From NCBI RefSeq assembly GCF_036246005.1, contig NZ_CP109171.1, positions 3,088,001 through 3,152,000 on the forward strand: a DNA stretch of 64,000 bases. The letters run 5' to 3'. The translations under genes were made by a program, and so were the position numbers. A model generated the notes under the pieces. It saw nothing but the letters and a program-made list of their open reading frames with translations, was not told where the DNA came from and ran no database searches. Numbering within the stretch: position 1 is the stretch's first letter; each line of letters starts with the position of its first letter. This DNA is from Streptomyces sp. NBC_01723. Lineage in GTDB: Bacteria > Actinomycetota > Actinomycetes > Streptomycetales > Streptomycetaceae. This document shows, in pieces, positions 18,044-25,776 of this stretch.

Positions 18044-18094
18044 TCAGCACGCCGTACGCTCCCGTTACGACGATACGGTCCCGTCCCGACGTGA

Positions 18095-19090
18095 ATGAAC
18101 GCCTCCCGACACCCGGGTGAACGACGGGAATCGCTTCCACCCCCCGAGCGAAAGCAGCGCGGAGTGAGCCAGGTCCTCGACACACCGCCCCCGACAGCGG
18201 CCCCGCCCGCCCCCGCCGACCACGACCTCGGGGCCCTCGCCGCCCGGCACGGTCTGACGGTCAGCGGCGCCCGTCCCTCCCTGCCCGAGTACGTCCGCCA
18301 GCTGTGGGCCCGCCGGCACTTCATCGGCGCCTTCTCCACCGCCAAGCTCACCGCCCAGTACAGCCAGGCCAAGCTGGGCCAGGTCTGGCAGGTGATGACG
18401 CCGCTGCTCAACGCGGCGGTGTACTACTTCATCTTCGGCATGCTGATGAACACCAGCCGCGGGGTGGAGGACTTCGTCCCGTTCCTGGTCACCGGCGTGT
18501 TCGTGTGGACCTTCACCCAGAGTTCGATCATGGCGGGCACCCGGGCCATATCCGGCAACCTCGGCCTCGTCCGCGCCCTGCACTTCCCGCGGGCCGCGCT
18601 GCCGGTCTCCTTCTGCCTCCAGCAGCTCCAGCAGCTGATGTTCTCGATGGGCGCCCTCGTGGTGATCCTGCTCGCGTTCGGCGTCCCGCCCGGCCCCTCC
18701 TGGCTGCTGGCGATCCCGGCGCTGGTGCTCCAGTTCGTGTTCAACGCGGGCGTGGCGCTGGTCATGGCCCGGGTGGGCTCCAAGATCCCGGACATGGCCC
18801 AGCTGATGCCCTTCCTGCTGCGCACCTGGATGTACGCCTCGGGCGTCATGTTCAGCATCCACCACATGACCGGCCCCGACAGCGACCTGCCGTCCTGGGT
18901 CGGCCCGCTGCTCCAGGTCAACCCGGCCGTCGTCTACATCGACCTGATGCGGTTCGCCCTGATCGACAGCTTCGGCGGGGACATGCTGCCGAACCACGTG
19001 TGGGCGATGGCCCTGGGCTGGGCCCTGGTCGCCGGGATCGGCGGCTTCATCTACTTCTGGAAGGCCGAGGAGACCTACGGTCGTGGCTGA
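18095..19090 (+). CDS. ABC-2 type polysaccharide export permease (TagG/Wzm-like)
   Basis: A 331-residue membrane component of an exporter for lipid-linked surface polymers. A proline-rich cytoplasmic N-terminus (about 60 residues) is followed by the hallmark AKLTAQYSQAKLGQVWQVMTPLLNAAVYYFIFGML of the TagG/KpsM family. Further helices cover 135-155, 175-200, 205-230, 240-260 and 300-325. ATG 18095 has no obvious ribosome-binding site, and GTG 18164 (giving MSQVLDTPPP) is an alternative start. The stop overlaps the start of the ATPase gene by 8 nt. Together they would flip wall teichoic acid-type or similar polymers to the outside. Confidence 0.88.
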   Translation: MNASRHPGERRESLPPPERKQRGVSQVLDTPPPTAAPPAPADHDLGALAARHGLTVSGARPSLPEYVRQLWARRHFIGAFSTAKLTAQYSQAKLGQVWQVMTPLLNAAVYYFIFGMLMNTSRGVEDFVPFLVTGVFVWTFTQSSIMAGTRAISGNLGLVRALHFPRAALPVSFCLQQLQQLMFSMGALVVILLAFGVPPGPSWLLAIPALVLQFVFNAGVALVMARVGSKIPDMAQLMPFLLRTWMYASGVMFSIHHMTGPDSDLPSWVGPLLQVNPAVVYIDLMRFALIDSFGGDMLPNHVWAMALGWALVAGIGGFIYFWKAEETYGRG

Positions 19091-19934
19091 CAACACCCCT
19101 GCCGAGCGCGTTCCCACCGTCGTCGTCGACGGCGTCGACATCGTCTACCGGGTCAACGGCACCGGGGCGGGCCGCGGCTCCGCGACCGCCGCCCTCAACC
19201 GCATCCTGCGCCGCAAGAAGAGCGAGAAGGCCTCGGGCGTGCGCCGGGTGCACGCGGTGAAGAAGGTGTCCTTCGTGGCGTACCGGGGCGAGGCGATCGG
19301 CCTGATCGGCACCAACGGCTCCGGCAAGTCGACGCTGCTCAAGGCGGTCGCCGGGCTGCTCCCGGTGGAGAACGGCCGCATCTACACCGACGGCCAGCCC
19401 TCGCTGCTCGGCGTGAACGCCGCCCTGATGAACGACCTCACCGGCGAGCGCAACGTGTACCTCGGCGGCCTGGCGATGGGCATGTCCCGCGCGCAGATCA
19501 AGGAGCGCTACCAGGACATCGTCGACTTCTCCGGGATCAACGACAAGGGCGACTTCATCACCCTGCCGATGCGCACGTACTCCTCCGGGATGTCCGCCCG
19601 CCTGCGCTTCTCCATCGCCGCGGCCAAGGACCACGACGTCCTGCTGGTCGACGAGGCCCTGGCCACCGGCGACCGCTCCTTCCAGAAGCGTTCCGAGGAG
19701 CGCATCCGGGAGCTGCGCAAGCACGCCGGCACGGTCTTCCTGGTCAGCCACAGCAACAAGTCCATCCGCGACACCTGCGACCGGGTGCTGTGGCTGGAGC
19801 GCGGCGAGCTGCGGATGGACGGGCCCACGGAGGAGGTCCTGAAGGAGTACGAGAAGTTCACCGGCGGCCCGGACAAGGCGGCGAAGCCGAAGGCCGCACC
19901 CAAGGCAGCGCCCAAGACGAAGGTCCCCGCCTGA
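19083..19934 (+). CDS. ABC transporter ATP-binding protein (TagH/Wzt-like)
   Basis: A 283-residue ATPase partner of the upstream permease, starting at GTG 19083 within its 3' end. It has Walker A GTNGSGKST (76-84), ABC signature YSSGMSARLRFS (166-177), Walker B VLLVDEALATGD (186-197) and the switch His223. The ten residues after DGVDIVYRV form a typical polysaccharide-exporter N-terminal strand. The C-terminus is a short Lys/Ala-rich tail (KAAPKAAPKTKVPA) with no extra carbohydrate-binding domain like that of B. subtilis TagH or E. coli Wzt. The next gene, the TagF-like fusion D, starts 124 nt downstream with its own aaggag site. Confidence 0.92.
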   Translation: MADNTPAERVPTVVVDGVDIVYRVNGTGAGRGSATAALNRILRRKKSEKASGVRRVHAVKKVSFVAYRGEAIGLIGTNGSGKSTLLKAVAGLLPVENGRIYTDGQPSLLGVNAALMNDLTGERNVYLGGLAMGMSRAQIKERYQDIVDFSGINDKGDFITLPMRTYSSGMSARLRFSIAAAKDHDVLLVDEALATGDRSFQKRSEERIRELRKHAGTVFLVSHSNKSIRDTCDRVLWLERGELRMDGPTEEVLKEYEKFTGGPDKAAKPKAAPKAAPKTKVPA

Positions 19935-20058
19935 CGGCGCCCTTCCCCCGTGAGGCGTACTCTCGATTAACCCTTTTGCCTGTTTGATGCCACCATGTCC
20001 GAATAGACGCGACCCCAAGGAGTGCGCAGGGAGCGACCGAGGCTAAGGAGCCCCAGCG

Positions 20059-22275
20059 ATGCCCGAGACCCCCGACCTCAGCGTCGTCGTCCACGGCCCC
20101 AACGTCCAGGACCACCTGCCCGCACTCCTCGACTCCCTGGCCGCCCACCCCCTCACCGGCGTCGAAGTGATCGTCGCCGCCGTCGGGGACTGGGCCAGGG
20201 AGACGGCCGAGGGCCACACCCCCGCGTTCACCGTGCTCCCCCTCCCCGACGGCGCCCGCGACTCCGCGGCCCGCGCGGCGGGGGCGGCGCGGGCGCAGGG
20301 CCGGTGGCTGCACTTCGTCCACGCCAAGGACGGGCTGCCCCCCGGCGCACCGCGCACCGTCGCCCAGCACGCCGCGGACCTCCCCGACACGGTGGACGTC
20401 CTGCTGTTCGACCACGTCCGCAGCACCTGGCGGGCCTCCGGTCTGCCCTCCCCCGACGGCCCCCGCCTCGCCCGCGCCGGACACGCCGACCTCGCCCTGG
20501 ACGACCGCGCGGCGCTGCTCGGGCTGACCCCGCTGCTCGGAAACCGCGCCGTGCGCGCCGGCTTCTGGCGGGCGCACGAGCGCCTCCTCACCACCGACGA
20601 CGAGCCGTTCGCCGCCCTCGTCGCCCTGCTGCTCGCCGACCGCGTCGCCTGCCTGCCCCAGCCGGCGTTCGAGGACCGCCGGCTGCGCGCCGAGAGCCTC
20701 CCACCGGTCACGCCGGAGCAGCGGTACGCCCTGGTCGACCGCTACGAGACGCTGCTCGGCCTCGCCGCCGACCGCCCGGCCGTCCGCGGCACCCTGTACG
20801 ACCTGATGGTCCGCGACTGCCTGCGCACCTTCGCCCGCGCCGGAATGCCGGACGACGTGGCGCGGGAGTTCTTCCGCCGGGCGTCGTCGGCCGCCCGGCG
20901 CCTGCGCCCCGACGGCCACCGGAGCCCGTCCGGGCTCGAAGGCGTACGCCGGTCGCTGCTGATCGACGGCGCGTACACGAAGTACCGCGCCCTCCAGGCC
21001 GCCAACCACACGCGCCGCAGGGTGCGGTCGGCGGTGCGCACCGGCGGGCGCCTGGCCGGCGACCGGGTGCGCTCCCTCCAGTACCGCAGGGCACTGGCCC
21101 GCCCGATCGACCCGCACCTCGCCGTCTTCTCGGCCTACTGGGCCCGCGGCGTGGCCTGCAACCCGGCCGCGATAGCCGCCGAGCTGGCCGAACTCGCCCC
21201 GAACGTCCACCCGGTGTGGGTGGTCACGGCGGCGAACGCGGCGCTGCTGCCGCCCGGCACCGACCACGTCGTCCCCGGCACCCGCCGCTACTGGGAGGTG
21301 CTGGCCCGCGCCAAGTACCTCGTCAACAACGTCAACTTCCCGGACTCGGTGGTCAAACGCCCCGGCACCGTCCACCTCCAGACCCACCACGGCACCCCGC
21401 TCAAGCGCATGGGCCTGGACCAGATGCCGTACCCCGCCGCCGCCCGGGGCCTGGACTTCCCGGCGCTGCTGGAGCGCGTCGACCGGTGGGACTACAGCGT
21501 CTCCGCCAACGGCCACACGACCCGCATGTGGCAACGGGCCTACCCGTCCCGCCACGTCTCCCTCGACCACGGCTATCCGCGCAACGACGTCTACTACACG
21601 GCCGGCGCCGCCGAGGTCCGCGCGGTCCGCGAGCGCCTGGGCATCCCGCCCGGCCGCAGGGCGATCCTCTACGCGCCCACCCACCGCGACTACGAGGCGG
21701 GCTGGACCCCGCGCCTCGACCTCGCGGCACTGGCGGCCGACCTCGGCGAGGAAACGGTCCTGCTGGTCCGCGCCCACTACTTCTACGAGGGCGCGTCCAC
21801 CCCGTCCGCCCCGCTGGCCGGCCTGCGCCGCACCGGCCGCCTCATCGACGTCTCCTCCTACGAACCCGTCGAGGAACTGTGCCTGGCCGCCGACGCGCTG
21901 GTCACGGACTACTCGTCGATCATGTTCGACTACGCCAACCTGGACCGCCCGATCGTCATCCACGCCGACGACTGGGAGACGTACCGCACCACCCGCGGCG
22001 TCTACTTCGACCTGATGGCCGAGGCACCCGGCCCGGTCGCCCGCGGCCAGGCCGAACTGACGGAGATCCTCACCACCGACGCCTGGCACGACGAGCGCGC
22101 GGCCAAGGCACGGACCGCCTTCCGGCGCCGGTTCTGCGAGTACGACGACGGCCGCGCCGCCGAACGCGTCGTCCGCCGGGTCTTCCTCGGCCAGGACGAA
22201 CGCACGCTGCCCCCGGTCCTGCCGATCGAGGAGCGCACCCCGGCGCCGAGCCCCGAGGAGGCCAACGCGTCATGA
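20059..22275 (+). CDS. TagF-like glycerophosphotransferase with degenerate GT2 domain, paralogue D
   Basis: A 738-residue relative of A-C, with ATG 20059 after a strong aaggag site. The N-terminal part aligns with the GT2 fold by length and order, but the motifs are gone: where DDxS is expected there is AAVGDW, FLDGDD reads FVHAKD (86-91), and the YED base motif is absent. The C-terminal CDP-glycerol glycerophosphotransferase-like domain is complete: HHGTPLK with His444, RAH with His573, TDYSSIMFDYANLDRPIV. It follows the TagGH-type exporter and overlaps the following GT2 gene by 4 nt. A TagF homologue of S. coelicolor (SCO2997) linked to sporulation-associated wall polymer is, as I remember, in this context. 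Confidence 0.87.
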   Translation: MPETPDLSVVVHGPNVQDHLPALLDSLAAHPLTGVEVIVAAVGDWARETAEGHTPAFTVLPLPDGARDSAARAAGAARAQGRWLHFVHAKDGLPPGAPRTVAQHAADLPDTVDVLLFDHVRSTWRASGLPSPDGPRLARAGHADLALDDRAALLGLTPLLGNRAVRAGFWRAHERLLTTDDEPFAALVALLLADRVACLPQPAFEDRRLRAESLPPVTPEQRYALVDRYETLLGLAADRPAVRGTLYDLMVRDCLRTFARAGMPDDVAREFFRRASSAARRLRPDGHRSPSGLEGVRRSLLIDGAYTKYRALQAANHTRRRVRSAVRTGGRLAGDRVRSLQYRRALARPIDPHLAVFSAYWARGVACNPAAIAAELAELAPNVHPVWVVTAANAALLPPGTDHVVPGTRRYWEVLARAKYLVNNVNFPDSVVKRPGTVHLQTHHGTPLKRMGLDQMPYPAAARGLDFPALLERVDRWDYSVSANGHTTRMWQRAYPSRHVSLDHGYPRNDVYYTAGAAEVRAVRERLGIPPGRRAILYAPTHRDYEAGWTPRLDLAALAADLGEETVLLVRAHYFYEGASTPSAPLAGLRRTGRLIDVSSYEPVEELCLAADALVTDYSSIMFDYANLDRPIVIHADDWETYRTTRGVYFDLMAEAPGPVARGQAELTEILTTDAWHDERAAKARTAFRRRFCEYDDGRAAERVVRRVFLGQDERTLPPVLPIEERTPAPSPEEANAS

Positions 22276-24014
22276 GAGCCGCCACCAGAGCCGCCACGAG
22301 TCCCGCCACCGCCCCGGCCGCGGGCCTGCCGTCCGCGCCCTCGTCCGCGGAGGCCCCGGACGTCACCGTCACGGTCATCGTCTACAACGACGCCGAGCGC
22401 CTCCCGCGCGCGGTCGCGTCCGTGCTGCGCCAGACCCACGCGAACATCGAGGTCGTCATCAGCGACGACCACTCGACCGACGCGACCCCCGAGGTGGCCC
22501 GCGCGCTGGCGGCCCGCGACCCGCGCGTCGTGTACCTGCGCCTGCCGGAGAACAGCGGCGGGTGCAGCGTGCCGCGCAACCGCGCCCTGGAGATCGCGCG
22601 GGCGCCGTACCTGATGTTCCTGGACAGCGACGACGAACTCCCCGAGCGCGCCGTCGAGACCCTGCTCGCCGCCCACCTCGAACGTGACCTCGACTTCGCG
22701 ATGGGCGCGGTACACCGGATACGCGTGGACGGCGGACGCCGCACCACCTGGATGCCGCACCTGGTCGCCGAACGCCGCACCCTGGACGGCATCGAGGCCG
22801 ATCCGCGGCTGCTCTTCGAACACCTGTCGACCAGCAAGATGTACGCCCGCGCCTTCCTCGACCGGCACGGCCTGCGCTTCCCCGAGGGCATCCACTACGA
22901 GGACCAGCTCTTCTCGGCGCAGGCGTACTGCCTGGCCAGGACGTTCACCGTCGTCCCCGAACCGGTCTACCGCTGGTACGTCGCCCCGTACGCCGCCTCC
23001 GAGACGGCCTCCATCTCCAACCAGCGGCACCTGCTCAGCAACGTCCGCGACCGCGTCCACGTCCAGCGCCTCATCGACGCGTTCCTGACCGGGAGCGGCC
23101 ACGAGTCACTGCGCGAGGACAAGGATTTCAAGTTCCTCAAGCACGACTTCCGCATGTACGCCGGCGACCTCCCGTACCGGGACGACGCCTGGCTCGCGTC
23201 CTTCGCCGACCTCGTGACGCCCTACCTCGACACGCTCGCCGAGGGCGCCTACGCGCGCCTGCCCCGCGCCGAACGGGTGGTCCTGCGACTGCTCCGCGAC
23301 CGGCGCCTGTCCGACGTACGCGTGGCGGCGCGGGGCCTCGGTCACGCCGTCGCCCCGCGCCGGGTGACGCCGGACGAGGAGAGCGGCCGGACCTACTGGG
23401 GCGAGGAGGTCCCGGGGTCGGCCGAGGCCCGCCACGAGCTGGACCTGACGGACCTGGAGCTGGACACCCGCCCGTTCTTCACCGCCCTGCTCCGGCACGA
23501 GATCACGGACCTCGCGCGCGGCCCCGGTGCGTCGATCGACCTCACGGTCCGCACCTACGACCCCGCGCTGCGCCTCCCGGTCGGCCCGCAGCGTGCCACC
23601 CTGCACCTCTCACCGGGCCACCGGCGCCTGACGGTCCCCTTCCGCCTCTCCCCGGTCCGCCCCGGCGTCTTCGAGGGCCGCGTCCGCCTCGACCTCGCGG
23701 CGGCCCGCCTCCCCCTGCACGGCTTCGAGGGGCTGCGCCACCCCGTACTCCGGCTGCGCCACGAGGGCCGCGTCCACACCGGCATCCTCCTGGCCCCGCT
23801 GCACTTCCCGGCCCTCACCGCCCGCGTCCCGTACCACGCCGGCACCACCCCCCACCGGGTCACGGTGGGACCGGAGGGCCACAACCCGGGCCGCCTCCAG
23901 GTCCACTGGCAGCCGGTGGGCACCACGGCGACCATCCTCCACCCGGCCGCCCGCCACCTCTCCACCCCCCGAACCCGCCGAGCGGCCCGCCTCGCGGCAA
24001 ACATCCTCCACTGA
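22272..24014 (+). CDS. Family 2 glycosyltransferase with C-terminal beta-rich domain
   Basis: A 580-residue protein starting at ATG 22272, overlapping the stop of fusion D (ATGA). A low-complexity Ala-rich leader of about 28 residues is followed by an intact GT2 domain: SDDHSTD (64-70), FLDSDD (117-121), YEDQLF with Glu210-Asp211, then a YRWY motif. Residues about 310-390 form a helical linker. The last 200 residues are strand-rich with repeated LRL..GHRRLTVPFRL-like patterns and no TagF motifs. It is therefore a stand-alone GT2 and not a fusion. It probably adds a sugar to the same polymer as D. The acceptor and donor are unknown. Confidence 0.85.
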   Translation: MRAATRAATSPATAPAAGLPSAPSSAEAPDVTVTVIVYNDAERLPRAVASVLRQTHANIEVVISDDHSTDATPEVARALAARDPRVVYLRLPENSGGCSVPRNRALEIARAPYLMFLDSDDELPERAVETLLAAHLERDLDFAMGAVHRIRVDGGRRTTWMPHLVAERRTLDGIEADPRLLFEHLSTSKMYARAFLDRHGLRFPEGIHYEDQLFSAQAYCLARTFTVVPEPVYRWYVAPYAASETASISNQRHLLSNVRDRVHVQRLIDAFLTGSGHESLREDKDFKFLKHDFRMYAGDLPYRDDAWLASFADLVTPYLDTLAEGAYARLPRAERVVLRLLRDRRLSDVRVAARGLGHAVAPRRVTPDEESGRTYWGEEVPGSAEARHELDLTDLELDTRPFFTALLRHEITDLARGPGASIDLTVRTYDPALRLPVGPQRATLHLSPGHRRLTVPFRLSPVRPGVFEGRVRLDLAAARLPLHGFEGLRHPVLRLRHEGRVHTGILLAPLHFPALTARVPYHAGTTPHRVTVGPEGHNPGRLQVHWQPVGTTATILHPAARHLSTPRTRRAARLAANILH

Positions 24015-24057
24015 CCCCCGAGCCGGCGGGCAGTCGTACCGCGCTCAGGTGCGGGCA

Positions 24058-24084
24058 GTGCCGCTGGGGCGGCACGGGTGGGCG
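24058..24084. repeat. Dispersed intergenic hairpin element, copy 1
   Basis: A hairpin with stem gtgccgc / gcggcac and loop tggg, followed by gggtgggcg. The 25-bp core gccgctggggcggcac + gggtgggcg recurs exactly at 37342-37366, again between genes. It lies 44 nt after the GT2 stop, so it may also act as a terminator between two convergent genes. I see no other feature in the 24015-24190 gap. Confidence 0.6.
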
Positions 24085-24190
24085 CAGCGGCACCCCGCCA
24101 CGCCGGGCCGCGACACCCACCCCCGCCCAGCCCGCACGCCGGTCACCGGTCACCCGGTCAGCTCACGCCCGCACCCACACCCACTCACCG

Positions 24191-25663
24191 TCACTGCACC
24201 ACCGCGTACAACACCCACCCATCCGGCCCCCGCCGAACCACCCGCAACCCCTCATCGCCCCGAACCCCGACCCCCCTGTCAACAACCCACCGCACGCCGT
24301 ACTCCCGCTCGATCCCCCTCCGCACACTCCCCGACACCCCCTCCACCCCCTCCGAGAAATACCTCCGCACCGCCCCCACCCGCTCCCCCTCGTCATCGAG
24401 GAAGAAGTCGGTGTACCCCGGCGCCACCGTGTACGCCCCGGTCGCCGGAATCCGCCGGGACGGAAACTCCCTCGCCATGACCACGTCCCCGTACCCCACC
24501 CACCGCGTGATCCAGCCGAACCCCTCCCACGGCTCCCGGTACTTCTCCGCCACCACCCCCGGCAACGCCCCTGGCCCGACCGCGTACCCCAGCACCCCCA
24601 CCTGCCCCCAGACCCCCACCACCAGCGCCACCCCCAACACCCCCGCCCACACCCACCGCACCGCCCGCCGCCCGGACTCCCCCACCTCCACCGCCACCGC
24701 GAGCTGCGCCGGAATCACCGCCGCGGGCAGCACCCGCCCCCACGACCAGTGCCCGGTCACCCCGCCCGCCACGACCACCACCAGCCCCAGCGCGAAGAAC
24801 AGCACCAGCACGTCCCGCCGGTCCCGCCGCCACCGCACCACCAGCGCGGCCACCCCCACCAGCACCAGCCAGTACCGCGCCCACAGGTCCCGGTACAGCG
24901 ACCGGTGCACCTCGTCCATCCCGTCCCCGGCGCCGAAGAGCGCGAAGAAGTCGTAGTACGGCCAGACCCCCAGCACGACCACCCCCAGCGCCAGCGCCCC
25001 CGCCACCCGCGCCCACACCCGTCGCCCGGCATGCCGCGTCCCGACCACGACGGCTAGCGCGCCCAACGACGCGACGATCCCGGAGTACTGATGGACCAGC
25101 AGGATCACGGCCCACAGCACCCCGCACCCCAGCCAGCTCCCCCACCCGTCCGCCCGTGCGAGCCACGCCCACAGGTGAAACGCCAGCCCGAGGGCGAACA
25201 CACTCGGGTACGCCACCGTCAACGCGAGGGAGTGCAGCCCGAGGAAGCCGCTCCAGCTGAACTCGGTCGTCCCCCACAGCAGCACCAGGCACAGCAGCGC
25301 CAGCGGGGGCACCACCGGGCGCGCACTCAGCGTGCGGGCGTACCGCCACACCCCCGTGACCAGCACCGCGAGGGCCACCACCGCCCCGATCCGCAGCACG
25401 GTGAAGACGGAGAACCCGCTCACCCCGGCCACCCAGCCCAGCGGCACCGTCCACGGCGTGTAGTACGGGCTCGGCGTGTCCGCGTCGACCAGCGGGTTGC
25501 CGGGGTGGAGGAGGTCGTGCCGCAGGCGTTCGAGAGTGGCGGCGTGCATGCCCAGGTCACCGATCCAGGGCAGCCGGACCACCACCAGGACCAGCAGCAG
25601 GAGGACGAGGGCCGCCCCCGCTCGCGGCAGCGCGGTGCGCGTCAATGCGGAACGCCCGGTCAC
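24191..25663 (-). CDS. Polytopic membrane protein, paralogue of the gene at 12709-14262
   Basis: A 490-residue protein with about eleven hydrophobic helices and a soluble C-terminal domain of about 120 residues. Blocks shared with the plus-strand paralogue: GDLGMHAATLERLRHDLLHPGNP, SPYYTPW, LLWGTTEFSWSGFLGLHSL, WPYYDFFALFG, HWSWGRVLPAAVIPAQ, and a soluble end with REYGVRWV. The topology resembles GT-C glycosyltransferases with an acidic residue in the first outer loop. The start is ATG 25663, with an alternative at VKVIA upstream not favoured. It is convergent with the GT2 gene and thus closes the glycopolymer locus. Confidence 0.7.
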   Translation of the reverse strand: MTGRSALTRTALPRAGAALVLLLLVLVVVRLPWIGDLGMHAATLERLRHDLLHPGNPLVDADTPSPYYTPWTVPLGWVAGVSGFSVFTVLRIGAVVALAVLVTGVWRYARTLSARPVVPPLALLCLVLLWGTTEFSWSGFLGLHSLALTVAYPSVFALGLAFHLWAWLARADGWGSWLGCGVLWAVILLVHQYSGIVASLGALAVVVGTRHAGRRVWARVAGALALGVVVLGVWPYYDFFALFGAGDGMDEVHRSLYRDLWARYWLVLVGVAALVVRWRRDRRDVLVLFFALGLVVVVAGGVTGHWSWGRVLPAAVIPAQLAVAVEVGESGRRAVRWVWAGVLGVALVVGVWGQVGVLGYAVGPGALPGVVAEKYREPWEGFGWITRWVGYGDVVMAREFPSRRIPATGAYTVAPGYTDFFLDDEGERVGAVRRYFSEGVEGVSGSVRRGIEREYGVRWVVDRGVGVRGDEGLRVVRRGPDGWVLYAVVQ

Positions 25664-25716
25664 GCGATCACTTTATCCGCACAAGGCGCCTGAATAGGAC
25701 ATGAACCAGGCATAAA

Positions 25717-25747
25717 GGCGCCCCGAGCCATCAAGACCCGGGGCGCC
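25717..25747 (-). terminator. Terminator downstream of gdhB
   Basis: A 9-bp perfect stem (ggcgccccg / cggggcgcc) with a 13-nt loop, 30 nt past the gdhB stop on the minus strand. It lies in the 113-nt gap before the next minus-strand gene. Confidence 0.65.
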
Positions 25748-25776
25748 CGCCAAGCCCTGTTCGGGCGGCTACGCCG

